From NCBI RefSeq assembly GCF_016306625.1, contig NZ_JACOII010000065.1, positions 1-64,000 on the forward strand: a DNA stretch of 64,000 nt, given 5' to 3'. The stretch comes from Xenorhabdus lircayensis. GTDB taxonomy: Bacteria; Pseudomonadota; Gammaproteobacteria; Enterobacterales; Enterobacteriaceae. The translations under genes were made by a program, and so were the position numbers. The notes under the pieces are model-generated. The model saw only the letters and a program-made list of their open reading frames with translations, was not told the origin of the DNA and made no database searches. Below, in pieces: positions 43,981 to 54,109 of this stretch (position 1 is the first letter of the stretch; each line of letters opens with the position of its first letter).

Positions 43981-45684
43981 ATGTTTAACCGAATGAAAAT
44001 AGTGACGGGGCTTATCTCAGTCATCATACTGTTTGGTGCTCTGCAACTTATCTCCGGGGGCTTGTTCTTCAATGGCTTGAAGAACGATATAGAAGCGTTT
44101 GACCTGACGGATCAATTGCGTGAGCGGCAAAAATTATTGGATGAAAGCTGGATTAATCTGCTTCAAGCCCGTAATAACCTGAACCGCATTGGTTTGGTTA
44201 TGATGATGAAAGAGAGTGACATAGATAGTGGGTCCTCCGTTGATGATATCTGGGCGGAATCTAAGGTCAACCTTGCCCGCGCGGAGCGCCGCTTCGAACA
44301 GTTTGAGAAGCTACCAAGACTGCTATCACGTGATACAGAGCGTTTTCAATCGTTGGTAAAAACTCATCGTGATTACCTTAATGCATTGAAAGATTTGGAT
44401 ATGATGCTGTCTAAAAAAGATTATAAAGCCTTTTTTGGGCAGCCAACCACTGACTTGCAGAATGCTTTCAATGAGGATTATGTATTTTATCTCAACCAGA
44501 ATGACAAACTGTATCAAGAAGTGTCTCATGAAGCGGATGCCGCTTATCGCAATATTATTATCAGTTTGATCACCGTATTTGTGCTGCTGATTGCAGTGAT
44601 GACCATAAGCTGGATTGGCTTGCGTAAGGCATTGATCGATCCATTGCACAAGTTGCTGGATAACATCAAGGCCTTCTCAAGAGGAGACTTGACCCAGACA
44701 ATAGCGGTATCGGGTAATAACGAAATGGGCATGTTAGCCATTGGCCTGAGACACATGCAGGAAGAACTGATCAATACGGTCAGAAGCGTCCATCAAAGCA
44801 CCGAAACTATCTATACCGGAACCAGCGAAATTGCGGCAGGTAACAACGATCTTTCTTCTCGTACTGAACAGCAGGTGGCTTCGCTGGAAGAAACCGCTGC
44901 CAGCATGGAACAGTTGACCGCAACAGTAAAACAGAATGCTGACAATGCCCGTCAAGCCAGTAACTTGGCTGACAACGCCTCTGATATCGCCCGCCAGGGA
45001 GGTAAAGTGGTGGCTAATGTTGTTCAGACCATGCATGAAATCGCAGACAGTTCTCGCAAAATCTCTGATATCACTGGCGTGATTGATGCCATTGCTTTCC
45101 AAACCAACATTCTTGCACTTAACGCCGCCGTAGAAGCTGCCCGTGCCGGTGAGCATGGACGTGGTTTTGCCGTAGTTGCCGGTGAAGTACGTAATCTGGC
45201 GCAACGCAGTGCAGAAGCGGCCAAAGAGATCAAATCCCTGATTGAAGACTCAGTAAATCGTACTGACACAGGCTCCTTGCAGGTGGAAAGCGCTGGCGAA
45301 ACCATGAATAAAATCGTCGATTCTGTGACTCGCGTGACCGACATCATGGGAGAAATTGCATCGGCTTCAGATGAACAAAGCAGAGGAATTACCCAAGTTG
45401 GTGTGGCGATCTCTGAAATGGATAGGGTCACCCAACAAAACGCGTCACTGGTTGAACAGTCTGCCGCTGCTGCCGCAGCATTGGAAGAGCAGGCCAAAAT
45501 ATTGACCAAAGCTGTCGCGTTGTTCCAGTTACCGGAGCAGGCAGAAAGGATGCAGCCTGAAAAAAGAAAACATGAAGTTTTATTGACGGGCAAATCGTCA
45601 ACTCCTCCAGCTAATAAAACGAATTCTCCCTTACTGAAGAAAGGCAGTAATGTGGAAGACCCATCTAATTGGGAAACATTCTAA
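43981..45684 (+). CDS. Methyl-accepting chemotaxis protein, Tsr-like, with NWETF tether
   Basis: The 567-residue receptor has an N-terminal membrane helix ([23 protein letters not shown]), a periplasmic four-helix ligand domain, a second helix (about 202-222), HAMP, and the signalling domain with the conserved tip [51 protein letters not shown]. The ligand domain keeps the Tsr amino-acid pattern [10 protein letters not shown] (Arg64 and Arg69 equivalents) and FFGQPT, but Arg73 is replaced. It ends in NWETF, the CheR/CheB docking pentapeptide, so it can be adapted efficiently. The start at 43981 has AAGGGAAG upstream; a longer frame is unlikely. Confidence 0.93.
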   Translation: MFNRMKIVTGLISVIILFGALQLISGGLFFNGLKNDIEAFDLTDQLRERQKLLDESWINLLQARNNLNRIGLVMMMKESDIDSGSSVDDIWAESKVNLARAERRFEQFEKLPRLLSRDTERFQSLVKTHRDYLNALKDLDMMLSKKDYKAFFGQPTTDLQNAFNEDYVFYLNQNDKLYQEVSHEADAAYRNIIISLITVFVLLIAVMTISWIGLRKALIDPLHKLLDNIKAFSRGDLTQTIAVSGNNEMGMLAIGLRHMQEELINTVRSVHQSTETIYTGTSEIAAGNNDLSSRTEQQVASLEETAASMEQLTATVKQNADNARQASNLADNASDIARQGGKVVANVVQTMHEIADSSRKISDITGVIDAIAFQTNILALNAAVEAARAGEHGRGFAVVAGEVRNLAQRSAEAAKEIKSLIEDSVNRTDTGSLQVESAGETMNKIVDSVTRVTDIMGEIASASDEQSRGITQVGVAISEMDRVTQQNASLVEQSAAAAAALEEQAKILTKAVALFQLPEQAERMQPEKRKHEVLLTGKSSTPPANKTNSPLLKKGSNVEDPSNWETF

Positions 45685-45703
45685 AAAAATAATAGCGATA
45701 ACC

Positions 45704-45724
45704 ACGGCTGCATAACGCAGCCGT
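45704..45724 (+). terminator. Hairpin between the two receptor genes
   Basis: ACGGCTGC and GCAGCCGT form an 8-bp perfect stem with a 5-base loop (ATAAC), with no T-run. It may cause partial termination or protect the mRNA of the first receptor. Confidence 0.55.
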
Positions 45725-45740
45725 TAAACGAGGTGATTAC

Positions 45741-47372
45741 ATGTTAAGCAGGCTTCGCATATCAACCAGTTTGTATCTATTACTGATGATGTTTTGTGTT
45801 ATGCAAATTATTTCGAGTGGTTTGTCTCTGGGAATAATTCATACGGATCAGTCATATATCGAAAGAATAGATTTGGGAACTCAACGGAGAGATACCCTTG
45901 GCTTGAGTTGGGCAGCATTATTGCAAACGCGTAACACTCTGAACAAAATCGCAATTGCTCAGAAAGTAGGGCAGCCACAAACACAGATAGATGCAATGGA
46001 GGCTTTACTTAAAAGTTCACTAAACGAAGCAGACAGGAATTTTGCTCGATTTAGTTCATTACCTCTGATGGAACAAACTGACAATGGAGCCGTCTTATTG
46101 ACTGCTGTTGAACATTCTTATCAAGAATACACCAACGCCCTAAAAGAGCTAATAACTTATCTCTATGAAGGAAATTTTCAGGCTTTCCTTGATCAACCCA
46201 CAGAAGATTATCAGCGTAAGATGGAGATTGCATATAACAACTATATGCAGTACCTCGGCGCAAACATTAGCACCGCGGTTTCTGATGGCGAATTTTACTA
46301 CAAAGTATCCATTGCCATGTTCTTTGGCGCTATCCTGATGGTGTTTGTTGTTTCAGCATCGGCTCATTGGTGGTTGAGACGTAACCTGCTTAGACCGTTT
46401 TCGAACATGAGAGCTTGCTTTCAGGATGTGGCGGAAGGTCGTTTGGATAAAGAAATTGCCGTTACCACCCATGATGAAATTGGCGATATTTTCAGAAAAC
46501 TGCGTGATATGCAGAAATCATTAATCAAATCCATTGATTCCGTGCGCGAGAATACCAACCAGATGTATTCCGGTATTCAGGAAATCACACAAGGTAATAC
46601 TGACTTATCATCACGTACAGAACAACAGGCGGCATCACTGGAAGAAACAGCAGCCAGCATGGAAGAACTGACCGTCACCGTTAAGCAGAACGCAGAAAAT
46701 GCGCGTCAGGCCAGTGAGCTGGCGGTATCTGCATCCCAGACCGCTTCAAAAGGTGGCGAACTGACCACAAGTGTTGTGGCAACTATGGATGAAATTGCCA
46801 ACAGTTCGAAGAAAATCAGCGCCATTATCAGTGTTATCGATGGCATTGCTTTCCAGACCAATATTTTGGCACTGAATGCAGCCGTTGAAGCAGCGCGTGC
46901 TGGTGAGCAAGGGCGTGGATTCTCCGTGGTGGCTGGCGAAGTACGTGACTTGGCACAAAGAAGTGCTGAAGCAGCGAAAGAGATCAAAACCCTAATCGAT
47001 GAATCCGTCCATCGTGTTAACCAAGGTTCAGAGCTGGTAAATAATGCAGGGCAGACCATGGATGAATTGGTCAAATCTGTTAATCGAGTGACTGACTTGA
47101 TGGCTGAAATTGCTGCCGCTTCTGACGAACAAAGCCGAGGCATTCATCAAGTTGCCCAAGCAGTCGGTCAGATGGATCAGGTCACACAGCAAAATGCGGC
47201 ATTGGTGGAACAATCTGCGGCGGCTGCGTCAGCTCTTGAAGATAAGGCGGACAGATTGGTGAAAACTGTTGCTCAATTTGAACTGCCTAGAGGCTTGGGC
47301 AATGAGTACGACTATCAGGAGTCTTCCACATCAAACATGACCGATGAGTATGTTGTAAGTCAAGTACGCTGA
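45741..47372 (+). CDS. Second methyl-accepting chemotaxis protein, Tsr-like, no pentapeptide
   Basis: The 543-residue receptor has the same architecture as its upstream neighbour and an almost identical signalling tip ([51 protein letters not shown]). The ligand domain has [13 protein letters not shown] and [10 protein letters not shown], so the Arg64 and Thr156 equivalents are kept, while the Arg69 equivalent is Lys. It ends in YVVSQVR and lacks the NWETF tether, like the low-abundance receptors of E. coli, which rely on neighbours for methylation. The two genes probably arose by duplication followed by ligand-domain divergence. Confidence 0.93.
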   Translation: MLSRLRISTSLYLLLMMFCVMQIISSGLSLGIIHTDQSYIERIDLGTQRRDTLGLSWAALLQTRNTLNKIAIAQKVGQPQTQIDAMEALLKSSLNEADRNFARFSSLPLMEQTDNGAVLLTAVEHSYQEYTNALKELITYLYEGNFQAFLDQPTEDYQRKMEIAYNNYMQYLGANISTAVSDGEFYYKVSIAMFFGAILMVFVVSASAHWWLRRNLLRPFSNMRACFQDVAEGRLDKEIAVTTHDEIGDIFRKLRDMQKSLIKSIDSVRENTNQMYSGIQEITQGNTDLSSRTEQQAASLEETAASMEELTVTVKQNAENARQASELAVSASQTASKGGELTTSVVATMDEIANSSKKISAIISVIDGIAFQTNILALNAAVEAARAGEQGRGFSVVAGEVRDLAQRSAEAAKEIKTLIDESVHRVNQGSELVNNAGQTMDELVKSVNRVTDLMAEIAAASDEQSRGIHQVAQAVGQMDQVTQQNAALVEQSAAAASALEDKADRLVKTVAQFELPRGLGNEYDYQESSTSNMTDEYVVSQVR

Positions 47373-47378
47373 GGTCAG

Positions 47379-48266
47379 ATGAAATCCAATTTAATAGCTT
47401 CAGATACTGATGCTACTGCACCGCTGAACTTTATGCTTCAGCGGCACGCTTTGTCGGATGCGCAATTTGAGCGTATCTGCCAGTTTATCTATCAACGGGC
47501 TGGCATTGTACTGGCAAAAAATAAACGTGAGATGGTATACAACCGCTTAGTCAGGCGGCTTCGTGTATTGGGATTCAATGATTTTGGTCAATACCTGTCT
47601 ATTCTGGAACAAGATATCCACAGCAACGAATGGGAATTGTTTATCAATGCGTTGACCACTAATCTCACGGCATTTTTCAGGGAATCCCATCATTTTCCCA
47701 TACTGACTGCACACGCCAGTAGGAAAAATGGAGGAACATACCGCGTTTGGAGCGCAGCCGCTTCAACGGGGGAGGAGCCGTATTCTATTGCAATGACCTT
47801 GTGTGAAGCACTGGGGCATCGGTCAAATCGGATAAAAATCATTGGCAGCGACATTGATACCAGTGTGCTGGAAAAAGCCCGGCAGGGCGTTTATCGACTG
47901 GAAGAATTGCAGTCTCTGGATGAGAGCCTAAAGAAAAAATATTTTTTCAAAGGTGTTGGTCTCTTTGAAGGATATGCTCGGGTTCGCCCTTTACTTGCTG
48001 AACTGGTAAGTTTTCAGCACTTGAATCTATTGGATTCTGATTGGGCTCTCGAAGGTAAGTTTGATGCAATTTTTTGTCGTAATGTCATGATTTATTTTGA
48101 TAAAAATACGCAGGAGAGGATCTTGCGCCGTTTCGTCAATTTTTTAAAACCGGATGGTTTGCTCTTTGCGGGGCATTCCGAAAACGTCACTCAAATCAGC
48201 CGAGAGTTCTACTTGCAAGGCCAGACCGTTTACGGTGTAGGTCGGGCAAGGAGGGGTCATGAATAA
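47379..48266 (+). CDS. cheR: Chemotaxis receptor methyltransferase CheR
   Basis: The 295-residue protein has the CheR N-terminal helical domain ([41 protein letters not shown]), then an SAM-binding domain ([51 protein letters not shown]). It methylates receptor glutamates. The 3' end overlaps cheB by 8 bp, implying coupled translation. Confidence 0.97.
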   Translation: MKSNLIASDTDATAPLNFMLQRHALSDAQFERICQFIYQRAGIVLAKNKREMVYNRLVRRLRVLGFNDFGQYLSILEQDIHSNEWELFINALTTNLTAFFRESHHFPILTAHASRKNGGTYRVWSAAASTGEEPYSIAMTLCEALGHRSNRIKIIGSDIDTSVLEKARQGVYRLEELQSLDESLKKKYFFKGVGLFEGYARVRPLLAELVSFQHLNLLDSDWALEGKFDAIFCRNVMIYFDKNTQERILRRFVNFLKPDGLLFAGHSENVTQISREFYLQGQTVYGVGRARRGHE

Positions 48267-49311
48267 AATAACTGTTCTTTGTGTAGATGATTCAGCGCTG
48301 ATGCGCCAAATCATGCGGGAAATTATCAATAGCCACCCTGATATGGAAGTGGTGGATTGCGCTCCGGATCCATTTGTTGCCCGTGATTTAATAAAAAAAC
48401 ACAACCCGCAGGTATTAACGTTGGATGTTGAGATGCCACGCATGGATGGCATTGATTTTTTAGAAAAATTAATGCGCTTACGTCCTATGCCTGTCGTGAT
48501 GGTTTCTTCTCTGACAGCAAAAGGTTCAGAAATTACGCTAAAAGCGCTGGAACTGGGGGCTGTGGATTTTGTGACCAAACCACAGCTGGGTATCCGTGAA
48601 GGTATGTTGGCCTATAGTGAGCTGATTGCTGAGAAAATTCGTGCCGCAGCGCAGGCAAAAGTCAGTACTATAGAACCTGCCCCCGAGAATGCGGTGCCGC
48701 TGAATTTCAAACCACTATTATCCAGTGAAAAACTGATCGCAGTTGGCGCTTCGACAGGGGGGACAGAGGCAATCAAAAACCTGCTGCAACCCCTGCCAGT
48801 CACCAGCCCAGCCTTGTTGATCACACAGCATATGCCCGCTGGTTTCACACGCTCATTTGCGGAAAGGCTCAATAAACTGAGTCAGATCACCGTTAAAGAA
48901 GCCGAGGATGGGGAGCGTGTTCTACCTGGGCATGCTTACATTGCACCAGGGGATCGCCATATGGAACTCTGCCGCAGTGGTGCTAATTACCAAATTATGA
49001 TAACCAGTGCCTTGCCGGTTAATCGCCATCGTCCCTCTGTTGATGTCCTGTTTCGTTCCGTTGCGAAATATGCAGGGCGTAATGCCGTGGGAGTTATCCT
49101 GACTGGCATGGGTAGTGATGGTGCAGCGGGTTTGCTGGAAATGAAACAGGCAGGAGCTTATACATTGGCGCAGAGTGAGGCAAGTTGTGTGGTATTTGGC
49201 ATGCCACGTGCCGCGATCCAGTTAGGGGCAGTGGATGACGTCATGGACATTCAAAAAATCAGTAAAGCTATGCTGGCTAAAATCAGCATGGGTCAATCGA
49301 TTCGTATTTAG
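48259..49311 (+). CDS. cheB: Chemotaxis methylesterase/deamidase CheB
   Basis: The 350-residue protein has a receiver domain (phospho-acceptor Asp56 in [12 protein letters not shown]), a linker, and a methylesterase domain with the triad Ser165 (VGASTGG), His191 (TQHMPAGFT) and Asp287 (GMGSDGA), all where expected. It removes methyl groups from receptors and deamidates Gln residues when phosphorylated by CheA. Confidence 0.97.
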   Translation: MNKITVLCVDDSALMRQIMREIINSHPDMEVVDCAPDPFVARDLIKKHNPQVLTLDVEMPRMDGIDFLEKLMRLRPMPVVMVSSLTAKGSEITLKALELGAVDFVTKPQLGIREGMLAYSELIAEKIRAAAQAKVSTIEPAPENAVPLNFKPLLSSEKLIAVGASTGGTEAIKNLLQPLPVTSPALLITQHMPAGFTRSFAERLNKLSQITVKEAEDGERVLPGHAYIAPGDRHMELCRSGANYQIMITSALPVNRHRPSVDVLFRSVAKYAGRNAVGVILTGMGSDGAAGLLEMKQAGAYTLAQSEASCVVFGMPRAAIQLGAVDDVMDIQKISKAMLAKISMGQSIRI

Positions 49312-49341
49312 TAATGATAAGTGAAATTCCAAGGAGTTTTT

Positions 49342-49731
49342 ATGGCAAGTAAGGATCTGAGATTTTTGGTAGTCGATGACTTTTCAACTATGCGCCGAAT
49401 TGTGCGTAATCTACTGAAAGAGTTGGGCTTCAACAACGTAGATGAAGCGCAGGATGGGGCAGAAGCGTTGACTAAGCTTCGTACTGCCGAATTTGATTTC
49501 GTTATTTCTGACTGGAACATGCCAAACATTGATGGCCTCGAATTGCTGAAAACGATTCGCAGTGAAGAAAAACTGGCTGCCTTACCTGTCTTGATGGTGA
49601 CAGCAGAGGCGAAAAAAGAAAACATTATTGCAGCAGCACAGGCCGGAGCCAGCGGTTATGTCGTGAAACCGTTTACTGCGGCTATTTTGGAAGAGAAACT
49701 CGATAAAATATTTGAAAAATTGGGGCTCTAA
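49342..49731 (+). CDS. cheY: Chemotaxis response regulator CheY
   Basis: The 129-residue single receiver domain has Asp12, Asp13, the phospho-acceptor Asp57 (VISDWNMPN) and Lys109 (VVKPF). When phosphorylated it binds FliM and causes tumbling. The ATG at 49342, with AAGGAG before it, is the real start; the frame is open 7 codons further upstream. Confidence 0.97.
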   Translation: MASKDLRFLVVDDFSTMRRIVRNLLKELGFNNVDEAQDGAEALTKLRTAEFDFVISDWNMPNIDGLELLKTIRSEEKLAALPVLMVTAEAKKENIIAAAQAGASGYVVKPFTAAILEEKLDKIFEKLGL

Positions 49732-49740
49732 GGAGACAAA

Positions 49741-50397
49741 ATGAGTGAAAATCCAGTCATGCCGAGAGATGAGGCGATTACTACCAGTGAAATAATCAGT
49801 CGTATTGGGCAGTTAACGAGAATGCTGCGCGATAGTCTGCGTGAACTGGGATTGGATCAAACCATTGCTCAAGCGGCTGAGGCGATCCCAGATGCGAGGG
49901 AGCGATTGAATTACGTTGTCCAAATGACGGCACAAGCGGCTGAAAGGGTGCTGAATTGCGTTGAAGTAGCGCAGCCCTGTCAGAACGAATTAGAGGCGTC
50001 GGCAAAATCCTTGACCCAGCGTTGGGATGAATGGTTTGCTGACCCAAACAATCTGGAGCTGACCGATGCCCGCTCACTGGTAACGGACACGAGAAACTAC
50101 CTTAATCTTGTGCCGGAACATGCCTCATTTACCAATGCCCAATTGCTTGAGATCATGATGGCGCAAGACTTTCAGGATCTCACGGGGCAGGTAATAAAGC
50201 GGATGATGGAAGTCATTCAGGAACTGGAAAAACAGTTGGTCATGGTATTAATGGAAAATATGCCCTCTGACCAGATGACTAAAGCGCAAAAAGAGAACGA
50301 CAGTCTTCTTAACGGCCCTCAAGTCAACCAGAATGGCGCTGGCGTTATTGCTAACCAAGCACAGGTTGATGATTTGTTGGATAGTTTAGGTTTTTGA
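49741..50397 (+). CDS. cheZ: CheY-P phosphatase CheZ
   Basis: The 218-residue protein has the long helical hairpin with the catalytic glutamine in [24 protein letters not shown] (about residue 147) and the CheY-binding C-terminal peptide [10 protein letters not shown]. It speeds CheY-P dephosphorylation. It is the last gene of the class 3 operon, with a GGAGAC site before the ATG. Confidence 0.96.
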   Translation: MSENPVMPRDEAITTSEIISRIGQLTRMLRDSLRELGLDQTIAQAAEAIPDARERLNYVVQMTAQAAERVLNCVEVAQPCQNELEASAKSLTQRWDEWFADPNNLELTDARSLVTDTRNYLNLVPEHASFTNAQLLEIMMAQDFQDLTGQVIKRMMEVIQELEKQLVMVLMENMPSDQMTKAQKENDSLLNGPQVNQNGAGVIANQAQVDDLLDSLGF

Positions 50398-50474
50398 TAA
50401 CGAGTGCGAGTATTTTAACGAACAGTATTTCGACAAATAGAACCTCCAAGGACAAAACTTTCATGTTTTGATCA

Positions 50475-50506
50475 CGTTTGGGTGAGTCTGGTGACTGGCC
50501 CAAACG
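50475..50506 (+). terminator. Hairpin after cheZ
   Basis: CGTTTGGG at 50475-50482 is complementary to CCCAAACG at 50499-50506. T residues occur only about 15 bp later (ATTTTTTT). Confidence 0.5.
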
Positions 50507-50647
50507 CCTGCCTCAATACTATTTTTTTCAGAGCATTGCCCCCGTCATCAATCTTCAATGTATTAGAAAGACGATTAGATCACAGTGTTATCCGATTGAT
50601 TTGGTATATAAAAGCATGCCAATCCAGATCATGCAGAGGAAAACGTT

Positions 50648-51487
50648 GTGAAGTCGATCGATAAAATCATTAAGTTGGAAAATTCATTTGTTTCTTACCG
50701 TAAAGAATTTGAAGAAGATCAGGAAAACAACAAAAATGCAATGGTCTTTCTGCATGGTACAAATAGCAGCGGTAGTAGTAGTTTTGGGGAAATAAAAAAA
50801 ACCTTTAACGGTGATCGAACCGTGATCATTCCTGATTATGCCGGGTGTGGAAATTCTGGATTACCGCCCGAAACACTGACTATTGAACACATTGCGGAGC
50901 AAATTGTTGCTGTAATAGAAGATAGCAGCAGTGCTCCTGTCGATTTAGTAGGGGTGTCTCTGGGAGCGGTAGTTGCCGCTGTTGTGGCAGCAAAGTATCC
51001 GAATTTCATCAATAAATTGATATTGACCGCACCGTGGGCGACAAATGATGATCCCCGCCATCAATTAATATTCAAGACGTGGTTACATCTGGAACTTAAT
51101 GATAAAGCATCAGCAATGGCCTTTGGCCTATCACATGCCCTGAGCCCAGAATTTATCACATCACTAGGGCATAAAACTATACGGCGGATCTGCGCTAAAC
51201 CAACAGAGAAAGAGACAGATAAACGCATTGCTTTGGGATTAACCACAAACATAAAAGATTATCTAGATCAAATAGATAAGGAAACACTGGTTATTGGTTT
51301 AAGCAGAGATACGTTAATTCCGTCTTATCTGGTACGTGAGGTTTATAAGAATATTAAAAATAGCACATACAAAGAAATTGATAGTGGTCATGCTGTTCAA
51401 ATTGAAAAGCCAGCAGAATGGAGCAATTTAATAAAAGATTTTACTTTTTCAACATCGTTGCTTTCTAATCGTGAAATGGAAAAGTAA
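50648..51487 (+). CDS. Alpha/beta hydrolase
   Basis: The 279-residue protein has the alpha/beta-hydrolase landmarks: oxyanion region AMVFLHGTNSSGSSSFGEIKK, IIPDYAGCGNSGLP, nucleophile elbow DLVGVSLGAVVAAVVAAKYPN (Ser about 103), a candidate Asp in VIGLSRDTLIPSYL, and His in IDSGHAVQIEKP. The start is GTG at 50648, with GAGG upstream. Codon use is AT-richer than in the che genes. The substrate is unknown. Its 3' end overlaps the convergent serine recombinase by 23 bp, so the two probably came as one insertion between cheZ and flhB. Members near secondary-metabolite clusters act as thioesterases or C-C hydrolases, but there is no such cluster here. Confidence 0.8.
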   Translation: MKSIDKIIKLENSFVSYRKEFEEDQENNKNAMVFLHGTNSSGSSSFGEIKKTFNGDRTVIIPDYAGCGNSGLPPETLTIEHIAEQIVAVIEDSSSAPVDLVGVSLGAVVAAVVAAKYPNFINKLILTAPWATNDDPRHQLIFKTWLHLELNDKASAMAFGLSHALSPEFITSLGHKTIRRICAKPTEKETDKRIALGLTTNIKDYLDQIDKETLVIGLSRDTLIPSYLVREVYKNIKNSTYKEIDSGHAVQIEKPAEWSNLIKDFTFSTSLLSNREMEK

Positions 51488-52043
51488 TCACTTTCCCCAC
51501 CGGCAAATACTTATAAATCGTTGACAACGACACATTGTAAATAATCGACAACTGTTTTCGGGAATGCCCCTTATTCAGCAACCTGGCGGCTTGTTGCCGA
51601 TCTTCTTCGGTAAACATCACTGGCCGCCCACCAATTCGCCCCTGTTCCCGAGCCGCGGCCAGACCCGCATTGGTTCTTTCCACAATCAGCTCGCGTTCCA
51701 TTTCTGCCAGCGCACTCATCACATGAAAGAAAAACCGTCCCATTGCCGTACTGGTATCAATACTGTCGGTCAGACTCTGAAAATGAATTCCACGTTCATG
51801 CAATTCTGAAATCAGTGCTACCAGATTCTTCACACTGCGACCCAGGCGATCCAATTTCCAAACCACCAGCGTATCACCGGATTTAAGATGCTTTAATGCG
51901 CGTTTCAGTCCCGGACGATTAGCCGTTTTCCCACTGATTTTGTCTTCAAAAATCAACTCACAGTTAATACTGACCAACGCATTTCTTTGTAAGTCACTAT
52001 TTTGGTCATTTGTTGACACCCTGATGTAACCCACTCTTGTCAC
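51465..52043 (-). CDS. Serine recombinase (Hin/Pin-like invertase or resolvase)
   Basis: The 192-residue protein is complete. It has an N-terminal catalytic domain with Ser10 in IRVSTNDQNSDLQ, then GDTLVVWKLDRLGRSVKNLV, GIHFQSLTDSIDTSTAMGRFFFHVMSALAEMERELIVERT, the E helix, and a C-terminal helix-turn-helix (RKQLSIIYNVSLSTIYKYL, about 160-178). Both length and sequence fit DNA invertases/resolvases. Its location in the flagellar cluster recalls Hin, but no flagellin genes or clear recombination sites are seen nearby. It might act on a distant invertible segment or be a cargo resolvase. It is convergent with, and overlaps, the hydrolase gene. Confidence 0.9.
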   Translation of the reverse strand: MTRVGYIRVSTNDQNSDLQRNALVSINCELIFEDKISGKTANRPGLKRALKHLKSGDTLVVWKLDRLGRSVKNLVALISELHERGIHFQSLTDSIDTSTAMGRFFFHVMSALAEMERELIVERTNAGLAAAREQGRIGGRPVMFTEEDRQQAARLLNKGHSRKQLSIIYNVSLSTIYKYLPVGKVITFPFHD

Positions 52044-52361
52044 TGATAATCCTTTAGTTACCTAAGAAATTATTTATCATGCAAATAATACCTATTTATT
52101 TGCTATAAAAAACCTTTAATTTCTTTAATGGCGTGATAAAAGTTGGGTTAAATACGGTTCATATCAAAATAAGTGATGAAAGAGGAATGGCTATCAATGG
52201 GATTGATAAAACGTTACCAAAACGAGTGACTTAACTCACAGTATCAATTTTTTCTTACCAATAATACTCAATTAGTCTCGCTTATTTTCCCAAAATGATC
52301 TTTATTTAATTGAAATAATTTTGTTGCTAACTTGTTACTCGAATGAGTGCTGAGGGTGTAT
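52044..52361. other. Intergenic region between the recombinase and the symporter
   Basis: AT-rich DNA with no gene. I compared the segment just upstream of the recombinase start with Hin-type recombination sites, and it does not match well enough to call one. Confidence 0.3.
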
Positions 52362-53738
52362 ATGGAACTGATTACACAGTGGTTAGGTGCAATAAACGGG
52401 ATTGTATGGGGAGCCCCTATGTTAATTGGGCTTCTGGGCATCGGTATTTTCATGCAAATTCGTCTGTCCTTTTTACCGATCCGTAAATTGGGCACGGGGT
52501 TCAAATTACTCTTCCAAAAAAATGAACAACGAGGTGAAGGTCAAATTTCACCTTTTAATGCCTTGATGACCGCACTATCAGCGACAATAGGGACAGGAAA
52601 TATCGCGGGTGTAGCGACAGCCATTGTTATGGGGGGGCCGGGTGCATTGTTCTGGATGTGGATGACCGCATTGGTGGGCATGGCCACGAAATATTCAGAG
52701 GCGGTATTGGCGGTGCGCTTCCGTGAAACCGATAAAAATGGTAATTACGTTGGTGGCCCGATGTATTACATCAAAAATGGCTTGGGGAAAAAATGGATTT
52801 GGCTGGGAACGCTTTTCGCCTTCTTCGGCAGTATTGCGGGCTTTGGTATTGGTAATACAGTACAAGCCAACTCAGTCGCTGACGTACTGCAAAGTAACTT
52901 TGGCATTGAAAAAACCATAACCGCTGGAATTCTGGTAGTTTTGGTTGGTGCAGTACTGATTGGCGGCATCAAACGTATTTCTGATGTTGCAGGTAAATTA
53001 GTGCCTGTTATGACCGTGGGTTACTTTGGTGCAGGCGTAGTTGTTCTGGCACTCAACATTCCTGCCATTCCCGATGCGTTTGCTTTAATCATCAAATCAG
53101 CTTTCACGCCAGTTGCGGCACAGGGCGGATTTGCTGGTGCAGCAGTTTGGGCAGCGATCCGTTTTGGTATTGCCCGTGGTGTATTTTCTAATGAAGCGGG
53201 CATGGGCAGCGCACCTATCGCCCACGCAGCGGCAAAAACACAAAACCCGATTCGTCAGGGTTTGATTGCCATGCTGGGAACCTTTATTGACACGATTATT
53301 GTTTGTTCCGTGACGGGGTTAACCATTGTCATTACCGGCGGCTGGCTGACAGGTCAAACGGGCGCAACATTGACCGCAGCTTCTTTCTCAGCCGTGATTC
53401 CGGGAGGTAACTATATCGTTGCCATCGCCTTAGCTATTTTCGCCTTCACAACCATTTTGGGGTGGAGCTTTTACGGTGAGAAATGTATTCAATATTTACT
53501 GGGGCCAAAAGCCGTTGTGCCTTTCCGTATTCTCTGGATTATCGCATTGCCGATTGGGGCTACTCAGTCATTGACGTTTGTCTGGTTGCTGGCGGATACC
53601 CTCAATGCCATGATGGCGATCCCTAACCTGATAGCGATAGCGTTGCTTAGCCCGGTTGTTTATCGCTTGACGAAAGACCATATCCGTGATGTGAATGCAG
53701 ATAGTATTGATATTAAACCGGTGATGAAAGTGGATTAA
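52362..53738 (+). CDS. Sodium:alanine/glycine symporter (AGCS family)
   Basis: The 458-residue membrane protein has about eleven helices. The AGCS signature ISPFNALMTALSATIGTGNIAGVATAIVMGGPGALFWMWMTALVGMATKYSEAVLAVRFRE lies at about 60-120, then GGPMYYIKNGLGKKW and GVFSNEAGMGSAPIAHAAAKT (about 280), and GWSFYGEKC near the end. It imports small amino acids with sodium. The ATG at 52362 has GAGGG upstream and is preferred to GTG five codons earlier. It is single and not part of the flagellar operons. Confidence 0.93.
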   Translation: MELITQWLGAINGIVWGAPMLIGLLGIGIFMQIRLSFLPIRKLGTGFKLLFQKNEQRGEGQISPFNALMTALSATIGTGNIAGVATAIVMGGPGALFWMWMTALVGMATKYSEAVLAVRFRETDKNGNYVGGPMYYIKNGLGKKWIWLGTLFAFFGSIAGFGIGNTVQANSVADVLQSNFGIEKTITAGILVVLVGAVLIGGIKRISDVAGKLVPVMTVGYFGAGVVVLALNIPAIPDAFALIIKSAFTPVAAQGGFAGAAVWAAIRFGIARGVFSNEAGMGSAPIAHAAAKTQNPIRQGLIAMLGTFIDTIIVCSVTGLTIVITGGWLTGQTGATLTAASFSAVIPGGNYIVAIALAIFAFTTILGWSFYGEKCIQYLLGPKAVVPFRILWIIALPIGATQSLTFVWLLADTLNAMMAIPNLIAIALLSPVVYRLTKDHIRDVNADSIDIKPVMKVD

Positions 53739-53798
53739 TGATAGCTGTAATAAATTGAAAATTATCTTATTAGTCGAATCCGCCACACTTAACAATAA

Positions 53799-53897
53799 GA
53801 TAATCGATTCCAAAAACGGAATTATGACCATATTAAAACCGGAAAACATGTCACCTCCGGAAAAGCCAATGGTAAAATCAGCTATACCATCACTTAA
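53799..53897 (+). pseudogene. Possible C-terminal remnant of an Ig-like (invasin-type) domain protein
   Basis: After an in-frame stop, the frame reads DNRFQKRNYDHIKTGKHVTSGKANGKISYTIT and then stops. The end HVTSGKANGKISYTIT resembles the last strand of bacterial Ig-like domains found at the C-terminus of invasin-type proteins. There is no start or ribosome binding site, so it is at best a fragment. The match is by eye only. The rest of 53739-54109 contains no other gene-like sequence. Confidence 0.35.
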
Positions 53898-54109
53898 GCT
53901 ATACCATCACTTATAAGTAACACCAGCCTAACTCATGCCGGAGCCACCCAACCTCCGGCACACTCATAATGCCCCAAATACCCTCGCAAATTTCGCAGTG
54001 TTCCCGCCATTGAATCTCTGGGCTTTTGTCATGCTTAGCATAATTTTATTTGCCCTTTGCCAAAGGCAAATTTTCGGCATGCAATAATGAATGCTCACCA
54101 AGGAAAGCC

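Noticed and set aside
52020..52100. Hin/Gin-type recombination site next to the serine recombinase
   Set aside because: Only partial similarity to the 26-bp inverted consensus. Not enough to call a site.
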